Origin: Klebsormidium nitens
Lineage: Eukaryota; Streptophyta; Klebsormidiophyceae; Klebsormidiales; Klebsormidiaceae
Reading direction: 5' to 3'
DNA: 25,621 bases
NCBI GenBank assembly: GCA_000708835.1
Contig: DF237820.1
Coordinates: 1,758-27,378 of the forward strand
Both the position numbers and the translations under genes were made by a program. Shown in pieces: positions 7,141-22,300 of the stretch (the first letter of the stretch is position 1; the number at the start of each line of letters is the position of its first letter). Under the pieces are notes generated by a model. That model was not told where the DNA came from. It ran no database searches and saw only the letters and a list, made by a program, of their open reading frames with translations.

Positions 7141-10004
7141 ATGCAGCCTGCAAACATGGCAGAGGTTGATACCACACCGCTGATCATCAGGAAGGAAACC
7201 CACGTGTCACAGTCTCCAGCAGGATCAGTACCCGTGCGCAGGCCTCCTGCCGACAAGGGGTCTCGGCAGGCAGCTGCACAGTGGACAAGGGCGTCGATTG
7301 TGCTTGCTTCTGTCCTTGGAGTCGCCCTTCTGGCATACTTCCTGGCCCCCTCTAATCAGGCCCACCAGACCAGTGTCACGGACAACGTGAAAGATGCAGC
7401 AAGGCAGGCGGGACAGACAGGACGGGCATACCAGGTGAGCAGCAGAATGCGGTTGTATAAAACCTGGCCAGTATCATTCGCTATGCTTGGTTGAATTAAG
7501 CTCGGATTCGTATCTTTGAAATTTCCTTGCAGATTCATAGCATATTTCAAGACCAATCCGGCAAGCAGAAGATTTTAGCTTTTGAAAAGCAGGCCTTGTG
7601 ACGAAAAGTTCAATTGGATTGCCTCCCTTCTGCTGCATGCATATTGTGCATGCATCGATTGTGAACAGCTCAACACATTTCCCCGCAGAACGAAGCCCAG
7701 AAGCAGGCTGGTTCAGCCTACAAAGCTGCCCAGGACACAGCTTATGACACATCAGCCAAAGCGGGTCAGGCATGGCAAGACACAAAGAAGCAGGCAAGCA
7801 CACACTTGCAACCATATGATCTTTGAGCTTGAGAACATCCAATGCTAACCTAGTTCTGCTTGAGAACACCCAATGCTTAAGTAGTTTCTCTGAGATTTTC
7901 TTTTGCGCAAACTGTTATGTGCATGCCTGAAAGCCAGGGTGTTTGATGGGTGTGGATCAGGGTTTGCATGTTACACATTCTTGCTTGGAAGACCAAACTT
8001 TGATAGGTTGTGACTTGTGACCAGCGTTCTGTTGGAAAGAGCAAGCTCAATCATCTTTTTGCTTGGAACTGATGTTCAGATGGCTTCAAGCAGCTAATCA
8101 GCATCCTTTTTGTTTGCAGGCCCAGGGTGCTGCTGGCTATGCAGAGAAGCAAGGCCGTGACTGGTGGAACACTCTGACGTTTGGTCTCCTCAGGGCCCGG
8201 TCTGCAGCAGACGAAACAGCTTCTCAGGCAGAATCGAAGGCAAGGTCCTACTCAAACCAGGCACAGGATGTTGCTGACAAGACATCAAAGAAGGCTGGCC
8301 AGTACGCGGACAGCGCACAGAGGAAAGCCGGAGAGTACGCAGACAGTGCTCAGCAAACGGCTGGGGAGGCTGTGGATGAAGCTCGCCGCCAGCGTGACCA
8401 GGTGAGGATGAGCTGCATTTGAGTGGTTCGAAACTTTGTATCTGTTTCATCTGGTTTCTTTTCCACTGATGCTTTATGAGGAACACAAATGTTTTGAGTG
8501 TATGCCACTTCTTTCCTGCATTTTGCCCAGATGCTATCATCAGATCTCCTTACAAGTCAGGCTTCATGAATCTTAGCAATCGCTTCCATAAGTCAAGTCA
8601 AGTGCATTTAACTAGAGAACGCCTTGTCAGATGATTGCAATCCGTGCACTGTAATTGTTTTGGCCAGAGAATATATACATACCTTGATGTCTGAACGCAT
8701 ACCAATATTTTGCAGAAACTTTGTTTTAAGATTCTTCAATCTGATGTAGCTGTCAGCTGTAAAAACGATTTACAAACTTGCCTCTCTTTTAAGTTCCATG
8801 CTAGTAATGTGTTTGTTCACACACGCTGATAGGCATTTCTTAAGGAACTTTGAGCTCACTCTTCTCTTGTTCCTCCACACAGGCTGTGAACGCTGGGTAT
8901 GGCCTGTGGAACAAGCTCAAGAACCTGATCTTCAGGAACGTCAACTACGCCAGCGACCAGGCCAACTGGGCTTCTGACAAGGCTGCAGACTACGCTGGCC
9001 AGGCCCAGGACACCGCGCAGGAGTATACCGATGCTGCCAAGACCGCCGCTCAAAGGGAAGCTTCCCGCGCCAAGGGTAAGGCTGGTGATGCCGCCCAGTA
9101 TGCTGCTGACACCGCGGCCGAAGCCAAGAGGAAGGGAAAGAACGCTGCTCACCACGCTCAAGACACTGCGTACGAGACAGCGGAGAGCGCGAGGCAGACG
9201 GCCAGGGACACTGCCCAGTATGCCTCAGACACCGCCTACCATGCCAAGCACAAGGGGGAGCAGGCTGCGGAGTATGTTAAGGACACTGCGTATGCGGGTG
9301 GGGAGGCTGCAGGTCAGGCAGCCAAGAAGGGTGCTCAGTACGGCAGGGACGCTGTGAACTATGCCGCTGAGACTGGGGAGGCAGCTCGGGATGCCGCAGT
9401 CAAGGGTGGCAAGAACGCTGCTCAGTACACCAAGGACACGGCGAACGCTGCATACGAGACGGCGCAAGGAGTCGGCCAGGGCACCAAGGAGACCTTCGAG
9501 GACGCAGCTGAGTACGTGGAGGAGCTGGCCGAGGGGGCTGTGGATCAGGTGGGTTTGATTGGTCCATCAAACAACAGTTTGTTATTCCGTGGTCAGCACG
9601 TGGCCTGCTTTCGAGGAGTCCTGATGTAGAGGCAAAATTGGCTTGCTTTTGGACTTTGAAAGCTTTGCGATGCAAGGGGTAAGTCCGATTTCATCTACCT
9701 TTTTAGGAGCTTTCAGTTGCTTCTCTTCGAATTCGGAATGCGATTTCCTGTACGAGAGTCAGCTGTTGAATCGTCTGCCATTGAAGTTCCTTTGCGTCGC
9801 CTCCTATAGGCTTATCGCGCGGGTCAGAAGGCGCACAAGTACACCAAGGACGCTGCCACGCAAGCTGGAGAGGGGTTGGGCAACATCAAGGACAAGGCCC
9901 AGTATGTGGCAGGCGAGACAATCGAAGCTGCAGGTAGAGTCGGCGAGTCAGCCGCCAAGGCCACTCAGAAAGTGGGAAAGAAGACGAAGGGACAGGCTGT
10001 TTAA
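7141..10004 (+). CDS. Membrane-anchored LEA-like (group 3/LEA_4 style) repeat protein
   Basis: Exons: 7141-7434, 7689-7793, 8120-8401, 8883-9548 and 9810-10004, giving 513 aa with every intron in phase 0. An in-frame ATG at 7156 has a slightly better context and could be the start. Residues 1-50 are polar and basic. Residues 51-69 form one hydrophobic helix (ASIVLASVLG onward). The remainder is Ala/Lys/Asp/Gln/Tyr-rich and lacks Cys, with repeated units such as AQYASDTAYHAK and AQDTAYETAES, typical of LEA amphipathic helices that protect membranes and proteins in desiccation or cold. Basic residues before the helix predict a type II topology with the LEA tail on the lumenal side. Two tryptophan-bearing patches, WWNTLTFGLL and LWNKLKNLIF, interrupt the repeats. 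Intron 2 appears to use a GC donor. The upstream ABRE/DRE-like sites would fit stress induction. The exact LEA subgroup is uncertain. Confidence 0.8.
7794..8119 (+). other. GC-AG intron of the LEA-like gene
   Basis: Exon 2 ends AAGAAGCAG and the intron begins GCAAGC, matching the GC-AG donor consensus; it ends TTTGTTTGCAG. No GT near this point keeps the reading frame and the pattern in which every exon ends with a CAG (Gln) codon. Confidence 0.65.
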
Positions 10005-11565
10005 AAAAACTCGGACGAAGATGTACGAAAGCTTGCATGAGCAGGGGAGCCGAGTGGTCGTGTCTGTACGAAAGGATTGTGCATGCAATTTTGGTCTCGC
10101 TGAGCCTTGGTAGGGGTAGGTCGAGGGCTGTACAGTATTAACTCCGAGTTTCTGATCGCGTCTATACACAAAGCTGAGAGACCAAAAGTCGTGTAGTTGA
10201 TAACCATACAGTATCTTTCGCTCGCTTGACTTGATATTTTAAAACTGTCGCTTCATTGCTTGTCCAGCCTAGCAACTGTCATCATTTCCTACATTCTGTC
10301 ATATTAAAAATGTTCATGCTCATATCTTCAGAAATTCGACATTATGATCGATTGAAACAAACAGATGTGTGTATATGACAAGTATTCCAAATTTGTGCAA
10401 GCTGAAATTAGATGAGCCATTTGAAGTTTATTGCACCTACAATCAATTGTCTTCATAAGGAGGTTGTTGTGAATATAATTAAACAAATGATGGTACGTGA
10501 TCGAATAATTGTGAGCATTATCTTAAATCTAATAGTTGGCATGTCGTATAAGAATTGTTAGTGAAGTTTCTCTTTATGTTCCTCAACAATCATAAAACTT
10601 GAATCACCACTTGCCAGAGCAAGATACTGCTCATGGTCGAAAAAGTACGAGCCGCAATTGCATACTTGCTTGATAAGGCGTGCGACCGTGCCAATTATAA
10701 TTCTCAGATTTGAAGTCCCGTTTACAAGGCATGGCTGGAACCATGTCCGATCCAATCTTCGACGAACTGACGATGGTCTTGTTATGCAAGACAGCTCGAA
10801 ACCGTCCGACACGGCATAACGTACATCAAACGCTTCCACATATCCCACAATTCACCTCCTCTTTCCCGAGTCTCTCCATCATCACATGAAGTTTTGTGTT
10901 TCGCAGAGGAGTTTCAATCGCTTCAAAATCCAGAGCTAGTCAGGCCTAAGTGCTAAGAGTCGTCGTAATTGCATGGCTGATTGTTGTACTAGTTGTACTT
11001 GTGATCCACTAGGCCTGTCGTGGCCCCGATCGGACTTGCACAGAATCATCGATCCGGATTGTTCTGATCATGTCAGAACGCTTCTGCTGAATTACCGCAT
11101 ACGTTCTTGTCTCTCATTCTCGAAAAGACGACGTGCTTCTCTCTCTGATTAGTATAAGAATATCATTCTGTGCAGTTTTCAGGAGATGTCCACTGCCATA
11201 CGCATGTACCGCTCTGCAGCTTTGCGAAGCTTAAATAGCCTCTTTGTGCAAGCCGCCGAGCGCACAATCGACAATTTCGACAGGGAAGAAACTCGACTCT
11301 CAAACAAGCGACATCGCCGTATTCGTACCCTCCAGCCCAACGGACGAACGGGGTTCTTATGTCATTATATAACCGCTGTCACAACCTTGCTCAATGTTCT
11401 CACGTCAGCCGCCTGCCCCAGCGCAGTGCGTCTTCAAGGAACATCAGCTTGTTGGGATCTGATGCACCGCCCCTCATAAGACCTGCGACCCAAGCATCGT
11501 ACACTGCAGAATACCCTGCTGAACACCCCCCCTGTACAGCTGTCTACTATGGTACATTCGGAGAA
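10005..11565. other. Convergent intergenic spacer
   Basis: This lies between the 3' ends of the LEA-like gene (+) and PTEN (-) and should hold both 3' UTRs. Positions 10200-10560 are AT-rich. The only sizeable ORF is a 96-codon one on the minus strand at 10558-10848. It has a non-repetitive, protein-like composition but no recognisable domain and no conserved neighbour. I do not call it as a gene. Nothing else is recognisable. Confidence 0.5.
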
Positions 11566-14663
<3,098 letters not shown>

Positions 14664-16330
14664 TGCTCAAGCTCCAGCCGCCCCTCCTCCTGCCTTAGTG
14701 CAGTATCTCCACAGGGCTTCAACAAGAGATCTTGACTCTTGGGCTGCCGCGCCCTTCCTCAGAATTGCAGAGTTGCCCCTCTGCTCTACCTTTCTCGCTG
14801 CAACTTCAAGCTCAAATGACCCTTGCTATGAATTCAGACCGCTTGTGACTGCTACATATATTGCGTTCTGATTGCTAGACAGGAGTATGGGCAGCAAAAA
14901 AATTCTAGGTCAGGGGCAGGCTAATCAGAGTCTGTCCTGTCAAACTGCGCTGAAGGACGTGCTTCCTCCACTGGTGAAAGCAATGCTGAAGGTCCAAAGA
15001 CTGATAACGATGCAAGCTTGCTGCTCTATTCAAGGTAGGTGTTACTGTAGCAAAGTATTCAAAATGCTGAAAGCGAGAAATGATCTGTGACACCTGGCAA
15101 CATTAAGCCTACTGTGTGTTAGAATTTGCTGAAAGCAAGGCAACTTGTGGCAGCAGCTTGACGTTGCTGAAGCGCAGCAAACGGTCAATTGCTCCTTGTG
15201 TAGAGCGCAGCACAAACTCAGATAACTTCGAACTTCGATATTTGGAGGGCCTTGTTCTTGTGTGCAGCCCAGCTGCAAAGCACAGGTAGGCGCACACTTC
15301 GTTCCCCTTCCCTTCGTTCCACTTCGTTCCCCCCTTTTCAATTGATTATTGAGCCCAAAGCGGAGCACATTACCGTTATGATGAAATTTCTGACCACGTG
15401 GGTACTTCAAGGATCAATGGATTGCAATTTGCGTCTCCTCTTTTCATCACGACCGTTCACATTCCTTTCCTCTTGCATGACATCATGCAGGCTTCAAAGA
15501 AACCGCCAAACACCCAAAGATTGCTCGCGCACAAGGTGTAGGTCAACAGCAACTGTCCGATGATGGTCACTCAAATATCGAGCCGTCGATATCATATTCC
15601 GCAACGAACCCACGAAGGATTCCAAATGCGCCGTCATACAAAGCAAGCTCCAAGCGCCCTGACTGACTGCCTTAAACTAATGAGCAAGGAAAAAACAAGC
15701 GACTGGTAGCACTGGTCGCGCGTCTTTCGTACGCATGAATTTTTGTTGGATCATATAGGCTGGCCGGGAGCTGACACTGCCTACTTCGCAGGACTTTCCT
15801 GAGCAGGCCTCCCCACTTCCACCCACAACACGTGTCTCACATGCATCATTGTAGAACAGAATATTGCTCGCGCAAGACTCTCCTGAACATACGGGCCTCC
15901 CTCAAAACCTCCAGCCGCATGCTATTCAGACTCGCATGCAAGATTGTATATATCAAACTACTACGTTCCCCAATATATGTAGCTAAGCATGCCAAAACAA
16001 CAGACTATTATGAATTTCTCCATGCTTGCAGGATTTTAAAATGCAATAAGACATTTCAAAACTTATCTACGCGTGGTACACCGGCGTGGCCAATTTAGTA
16101 TTCCTCAAAAGAAACATGGGTAATCAATCACAGCGCACATAAAGACCGAGCTCAATCCAAACTGCGTTGGGTTGGAAAGCCTCATGGCCCAATAGCGGAA
16201 TTTTACCCGAGCAAGTTTAAGCTTCATGCGACTTTTGACACTTGACGAGATTATGATGCAACAAAGCCTCACAGCCATCGACCGATACCTTCGTACTCAT
16301 AGCTCAAGGAGTCCACCTTCCTTCTCGCAT
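14664..16330. other. Intergenic region upstream of PTEN, downstream of UTP13
   Basis: No gene is supported. The PTEN promoter and 5' UTR should lie at the 14664 side and the UTP13 3' UTR at the 16330 side. Three CTTCGTTCC words (15297-15305, 15312-15320, 15322-15330) form a short tandem repeat. Small ORFs on both strands have no recognisable domains. I see no tRNA, hairpin element or transposon ends. Confidence 0.5.
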
Positions 16331-19300
16331 TCACGATTTGGTCCTTTTTCGTTGTTTTGAGGAGCCATTCGCTCCTAGCTTGCTACGAGACCCTAGAAGC
16401 CCTTTTTTCTTGTCGCTTTTGACTTCACTACCGCTGACCTCTACTTTCTTCTTCTTCTTCTTCTCATTTTTTCCCGGAGTGTCTCCGTTCTCCACCTCCC
16501 CGTGACCGTTTCCAATCCCCTTTTTCTTTGCCTTTTTCCGAGGCCCCACTGGGTCATCCTCTTTTTCCGTCTCTGGTACTCCCGCACCATCCCCCTCGTC
16601 CCTGATGTCATCGTCTTCTGCACCGGTCCCCTCCTCCGGCCCTTCCCCTTCCTCTCCCTCACTGACCCCTGCTTTCTCTACCCCCTCATCCTCTGGCCCG
16701 CTGCTCCCCTCGTAGTCACTGTCCACCACTTGCACCCGCTTTACCTGGTCCAAGCTAGTAATGCCGTACTGGCTCAGGTCTACCCCGCTAAATATCAACG
16801 GCTTTCCGCTCGGTTTCTCGAGCTCCGCGGGCGGAAGCTCTGGCGCCAGCGCGACCTCGTGCTGAGCCGCGGCCGCATCCTCGGTGGGCGCGAGCACGGA
16901 CATGGACGCCAGCGTGTAGTCGAGTAAGAAGGTGCTCCGAACCTGGAAAACACGACAACAGAAGTTACGACACAGGAAAGACGCTTCACATAAATACTTT
17001 AAAACATGCAATGTGAGTCGACGGCGGACATTAACGGGAGCGGAACGATGCCACGATTTTGATCTACACAATCACAAGAGAGTACTTTGCTCTCCCCGCC
17101 CAGCTCATAAGGTCCCCAGATGTTGAAATGGAAAACTCTGACCCGTTTACCGTCAACGGCATCCAAGCTTCTTCTTGTACCACCTTGCACCAGTCAAACA
17201 CAGACAAACCCTGCGCTAGTAGAAAGCTGGAGCAAAATTATGTCCGTTCTGCTTGGCAGAAAGCAGCAGACAAGGAGCTGCGGCACCCACCAGGCGATCC
17301 ATCCGGTTGAAGTGCCGCTGCGAGTAGGGCAACAGGCCCTCCACAATCTCCTTTATTTGAGGGACCTGCAGATGTATACACGTATCTTCATGTAAGCCCA
17401 AAGCGCATAAGCCTTGCACACAGCTCCTCGGGAAGGCGCTTCAGCTTTCAAACAGGTCCAACTTGTTTCAAGAAAAATTTGGGGCCCAGCAATTCTTAAG
17501 AGGTGCATCCTTCGGACCGCTTCTAAAATCTCCTGACGAATAAGTAAACCGTTCATGCATTGGGGAATTTGAGATAGTATATTGGGGATATGGTATACAT
17601 AGTCAAGCAGATAGGTCTGCAGTATTGCATTCGGGGGTTTGATCACTGAACACACGGGGAATGCAGGTCGACGATGCTTACCTCCGCTAGAGTGTCAGGA
17701 GGATGCACTCTGAATACGCCCGACAGCACCGCCTGCGCTGTGTGGCAGAAGCGCGCGTTTGAGTTCCACTCCCGAATGTAGGACAGCAGCAGCTGCGAGA
17801 CAGGGAAAATATTAGCAAAATAAGCACAGACCAACGAGAAGGACTATGCGGAGTATGAAAATAAACTCAAGACCAACTGACGACCGATACGACATCGTCT
17901 CAGCAGGCAAAATGTGGCGTAGGCACTCTCTTAAGCCCGAGAACCTTGACGTGATGCAAACTAGACCACTGGTACATTAAGGTAACAATCCCCTCGTTTA
18001 CGAGCATCGTTACGATCAAACGGCTCTCTGTCTCCCAACACTTCGTCCAGCTCTTCTGCACAGAACGCTCTCCGCCATGAAAACCACTTGCGTTCAATCT
18101 TCTTCCTTACAGCCTCCTTCCGCTCTCACCTGCAGGTGCTCCTTGTCCAGCCCCGCCACTGCGTGCTCCACCTTCTCCGCCCCCCCCGCCCCCCGCAGCA
18201 GCTCCTCGAACACTTTCAGCATGCGGAACGGTCGCCGCAGCTCGAACGCCAGCCGCAGCGCGCGCACGTAGTCCGTGGCCGCGAGCGCGTTGCTGAGGTC
18301 CTGGTCTTTCAGCAGCTCCGCCTGCTCCTCTGCTAGAGCCTCCGACTCGTCCTCGCGCGTCGTGTCCGCCCAAACGGCTACTAAGGAGTCGCCGCCGCCC
18401 GTCGCAAGGCGGGTCTCGTCGGGGCTTGCCGCCAGGGCCCAGATCTGGAAAGCAGGAGCGGAAAAGTGATTCGGTGGGCGGTGTGTACTGAAGACTGCGA
18501 CGGTGCAGGGAAGAGGTGGCTGGGAAGATTCATCCTCTGGGAGGTGCTGGGAAGGAGTGCATCGTCGCGTGATGCACGATCATGGGAGTAGCACGGCTAG
18601 CAGAAGCAGTGTGATTAGCAGAAACTTTGTGAATGCCGCAGGGGTGCAAGGTCAGGATAGAGGAGAACGTTTTGTAACCCAGAACGCATGTCTCGCCTCT
18701 TCCACCCTTTGACAAATCAAGGACAGGAATCTACGGCAACACTGCGCTGGCCAAGGGAAGCCAAAAAAGTACTCTGCGTGATCGCTGAAACAGTGCACGT
18801 TACAGAAAAGAAAGGCAATAGAATCGCGTAAAACTGAACAATGCACGTCACAAAAAGAGAAAAAGTCATGGAGTCCCTGTACTTCGTCGAAATCAGAGAG
18901 AGGCGGCTCGCACTCACCTTGTCCTGGTGCTCGTCGAAGGTGTTGACGCACTCGTTGGTCCGGATTGTCCACAGCTTCACCAAGCCGTCCGCACCTGAAG
19001 CACAGGAACACGGGACCCGCTGTGAGACGTCCCTCTCATTTGCCTCAGAGACACACCAGAAGCCTGAAACTTCTGACAGACGTTCGTAAACATTTTGAAC
19101 CCTCACCTTTTATCAAAAACCCTGTCTATAGCCAGGTTTTTCCGACAGTAGCAGCGCTGTCTGCTGCGCATACGCAGACTGCACAGGCAACCATCTTCAA
19201 CTCCGCTGGGAGTAGAGCATCAGCGCTGCTGATCCCAAGGGTCCTGTATCGCGCACGTGCCTTGAAGCCCTCACCTGCTGACACGATCTGCGTGCCCCGG

Positions 19301-22300
19301 CTGAGGAAGGTCGCCCGCAGCACTGACGCGGTGTGGCCCTCGAAGGTCTTGAGGCACGACCCGTCCGCCAGGGCCCAGATGCGCACCGTCTTGTCGCCCG
19401 AGGCAGTCAGGACAGCCTGGAGGGAGGGGACCGAGATGCACGGTCAGGGAGGATTCTCAAAGTATGCGAGTGCCGCCAGGCACTCAACTGAGAGGCTGTG
19501 TTATAAAGGCTGCCGTGCGATTGGTTCCAAACAGAAGGCCAAGCTGAAGGGGGCGGTGTTGACGAATTCATGAACCAACGGGCTGTACTATACGTTCATG
19601 CATGGGCAGCCAAGCGGGCTACTGACGGCGTGACTGGTGTGAGAGGGCCCTTCGAAGTGCGTGATACGGCATTTTATCAAGTAATGCTCGAAGCCAGCCA
19701 CAAAGCTTCAGGATGAAGCTCACAAAGACAGCACACGCTGGAATGCAACAGCCTGCTTCTCATACCTGATCGACGGGCGAGAACTCGACGGACCAGATCC
19801 CCCGCTTGTGGCCTCGCAACGTTCGGACGGGAGCAAGTTCGGGCAGCCGCCAGATCCGGGCCGTCCGATCCTGGAAGAAGCGAGAGCAAATGTCAGATAG
19901 ACAGAAAAGAAGAACTCCGTCACAAAGCAGCTGAACAACCAGAACAAGGCACCCTCTAAACCACTCGAGCGTTCTTGAACGTGTGATTCGGAGCGACAGT
20001 GTGATGATGCAAGTGAAGCGATGCAGATTGCCTGCTAACATACCTAGTCAAGGAGCATGCATGAACCAATTCCCGGCGTCCTAAAGTGGGCGTCCTGGGC
20101 CCGATACGGCAGACGTCACATAGCGACATCGAAACACAGCTTTCAACTATCCTGCCGCCGGAAAGTTGGTATCAAAGTTCGTGCCCCGGGCACTGGGCCC
20201 TGCTAAATGTGGCCGGGTGATAATGTTGAATAGACGCCCTCTCCAACAGAATCGAAACGCAAGAATCAGCCCCTGTCCTGACCTGCGAGCCGGTGCACGC
20301 AAGGCTGTCGTTGGGCGCAATAGCCACGGCATTAATGTCCTTCTCGTGCGCCGCCACCACCGCCTGCGACTTTATTCCACCGTCCGCAAACAGCTTCTCC
20401 AGCGTCCAGTACTTGAGCGTCCGGTCGCTCGCCCCCGTGACGACAAACTTGCACCCGCGCCGCGAGAACGCGAGCGCGCCCACCGCCGCGGAGTGGCCCG
20501 TGGCAGAAGCGAGGCACGCCCCAGTGGCGACGTCCCAGATGCGGAGGCTGTGGTCCTTGCCGGCGGACGCGAGGAGCGGTTGCCCCGAGGGGCCGGTAGC
20601 GGCGTCCAGGCAGAGGACGATGTCGGTGTGGCCGATGAGGGAGCGCGAGCAGGCGCGCGTCGCCAGGTCGTACAGCCGGATCTGAAAAGGGGGTTCTGAG
20701 TTATAATGGCCTGAAATTCTGGATGCGCGGAACAGAGGGGGCATCAGGGGCCTTGAACGGTTCGAAAAGCGTTTTCGCAATCGGGACGAGGAGCTCAACT
20801 GGATGAATAGCAGTGAGGCTGGGCCAGGTCGTTGAGCTGGATCCGGAAAGGGGGGTGCAGGTTGAGAAGGGCCTCGAAGATAGAACTTGGCACGAGAATA
20901 GGACTGGGGCGCCTTTGAATGTGGGGCAAAAAGATTTCCAATCGGTAAGCGAGGCTTCATTATGCGGCCACCTGCGCAACGCGCAACCGGATCTTCTAAG
21001 ATACCGGGTTTAAACGGCCTGTGGTGTCGGGAAAAGCCTGCAGTAGAGCTAGGGGGGTGCCACGCGGCGGCGGCGCACCTGTTCGCTATTGGTGGCCACC
21101 GCCAAAGTCTGCCCCTCAGGCCCCAGGAACCGCAGGTCCGTGATCTCGTCGTTGTAACCAATCAGCTCCTTCGCCATATGCAGCGCAGAGCCGGACGTCG
21201 ACGCCTCTCCGCCGTCGGACACCTGCCCATCGCGCTCCTGCAACAGCAACAGTAGAAAGGTGGAATGGATATCCCAGAGAAACTGTTGCTTCGAAGCCAG
21301 AGAGCTGTGTGGAGAAGAGAAGCCAGAGGAACGGAAACAAGGCCGCCGTCGGATAACAGCCAATGGGCATCTTCGAAGGGCCCGTTCGCGTAGACCCGGC
21401 CGGTCTGAGAACTGGCTACAAAGACCCCGTTCCGCAGAGCATCATTTCAATGCATATCGTCGAGCATTTTCTTTATTAAAAGGCTTTCCCACATGTAGTT
21501 ACAGTAGGACCTACATGACTGGATTACGCATACTCCTGTTGATCCACTTCTTTACAAACAATCAAAATCCCGCATGACTGCGAGACTCGGAACATCTACG
21601 GTGGCAACAGGCTAGAAAGCCAAGCAATGCTCCAGGCAGGCATTCACACCTGCTGCGCCGCTTCGTAGAAGACGAGGCGCTGGTCTCCCGTGGCGCACAT
21701 GAGGCCGTCCCCGCCGTGCGTGGCCACCACATCCGTCAGCCGCAGCGCGGCCACCGCGCCCTCGTCTTCGCTCTTCGCCGCAGACGACAGCGCCTCCACC
21801 GTGGGCGAACGATACTCATACACGCACTTGGCGCTGCAGCAGAAAACACCCGAAACGTGGTGTCTTTCTGCTGCTCTGCCCCGAGAAGGACGAGGGCTCG
21901 TGCTCCTGTTTGGAAGGGTTTTGACGAAGCGCACTGCCGCTGGTACGGCCTTGTTGAACAGTCCCGCAAGTAGTAGGAGCCTTCACATCCGTCAACGGCA
22001 CAGTCGCAGCTTCCAAACTATTGCAGTTTGGATGCAGAGGCACAAGAGTTGCTCTGTTGCTCGATGCGTATGCGGTCAAACGGGGTCACTTGTGGCTCAC
22101 CTATCAGCATCCCACACGCGGATAACGCCCGACTCCCCCACCGTGACGAAGCGGACACCGGCTGGACTTTTCTTCCTGGCCCGCTTCAGAGCTGGCTCCA
22201 GGATACGCAGGGCGCCCGGTAAGGCCGACCCGGGGGGGACCACAGAGACGCCCTGCGGCAGCAGTGACACCAGATTATGTGCAGCTTTGGCAGTCACTCA

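Noticed and set aside
7202-7208. ACGTGTC (ABRE-like) as a promoter element
   Set aside because: It lies inside the first coding exon of the LEA-like gene, so the match is more likely incidental.
8856-9161. Minus-strand ORF opposite LEA exon 4
   Set aside because: It is a mirror of the Ala/Gln/Asp repeats and has no independent support.
15832-16098. 88-codon plus-strand ORF
   Set aside because: It has no domain, no repeat support and no sign of coding composition in the spacer.
18965-19573. 202-codon plus-strand ORF
   Set aside because: It runs antisense through UTP13 exons and introns and has no recognisable domain.
20172-21161. 329-codon minus-strand ORF as a single protein
   Set aside because: Only 20283-20681 is WD40-like; the rest is intron read-through, and splice sites bound the real exon.
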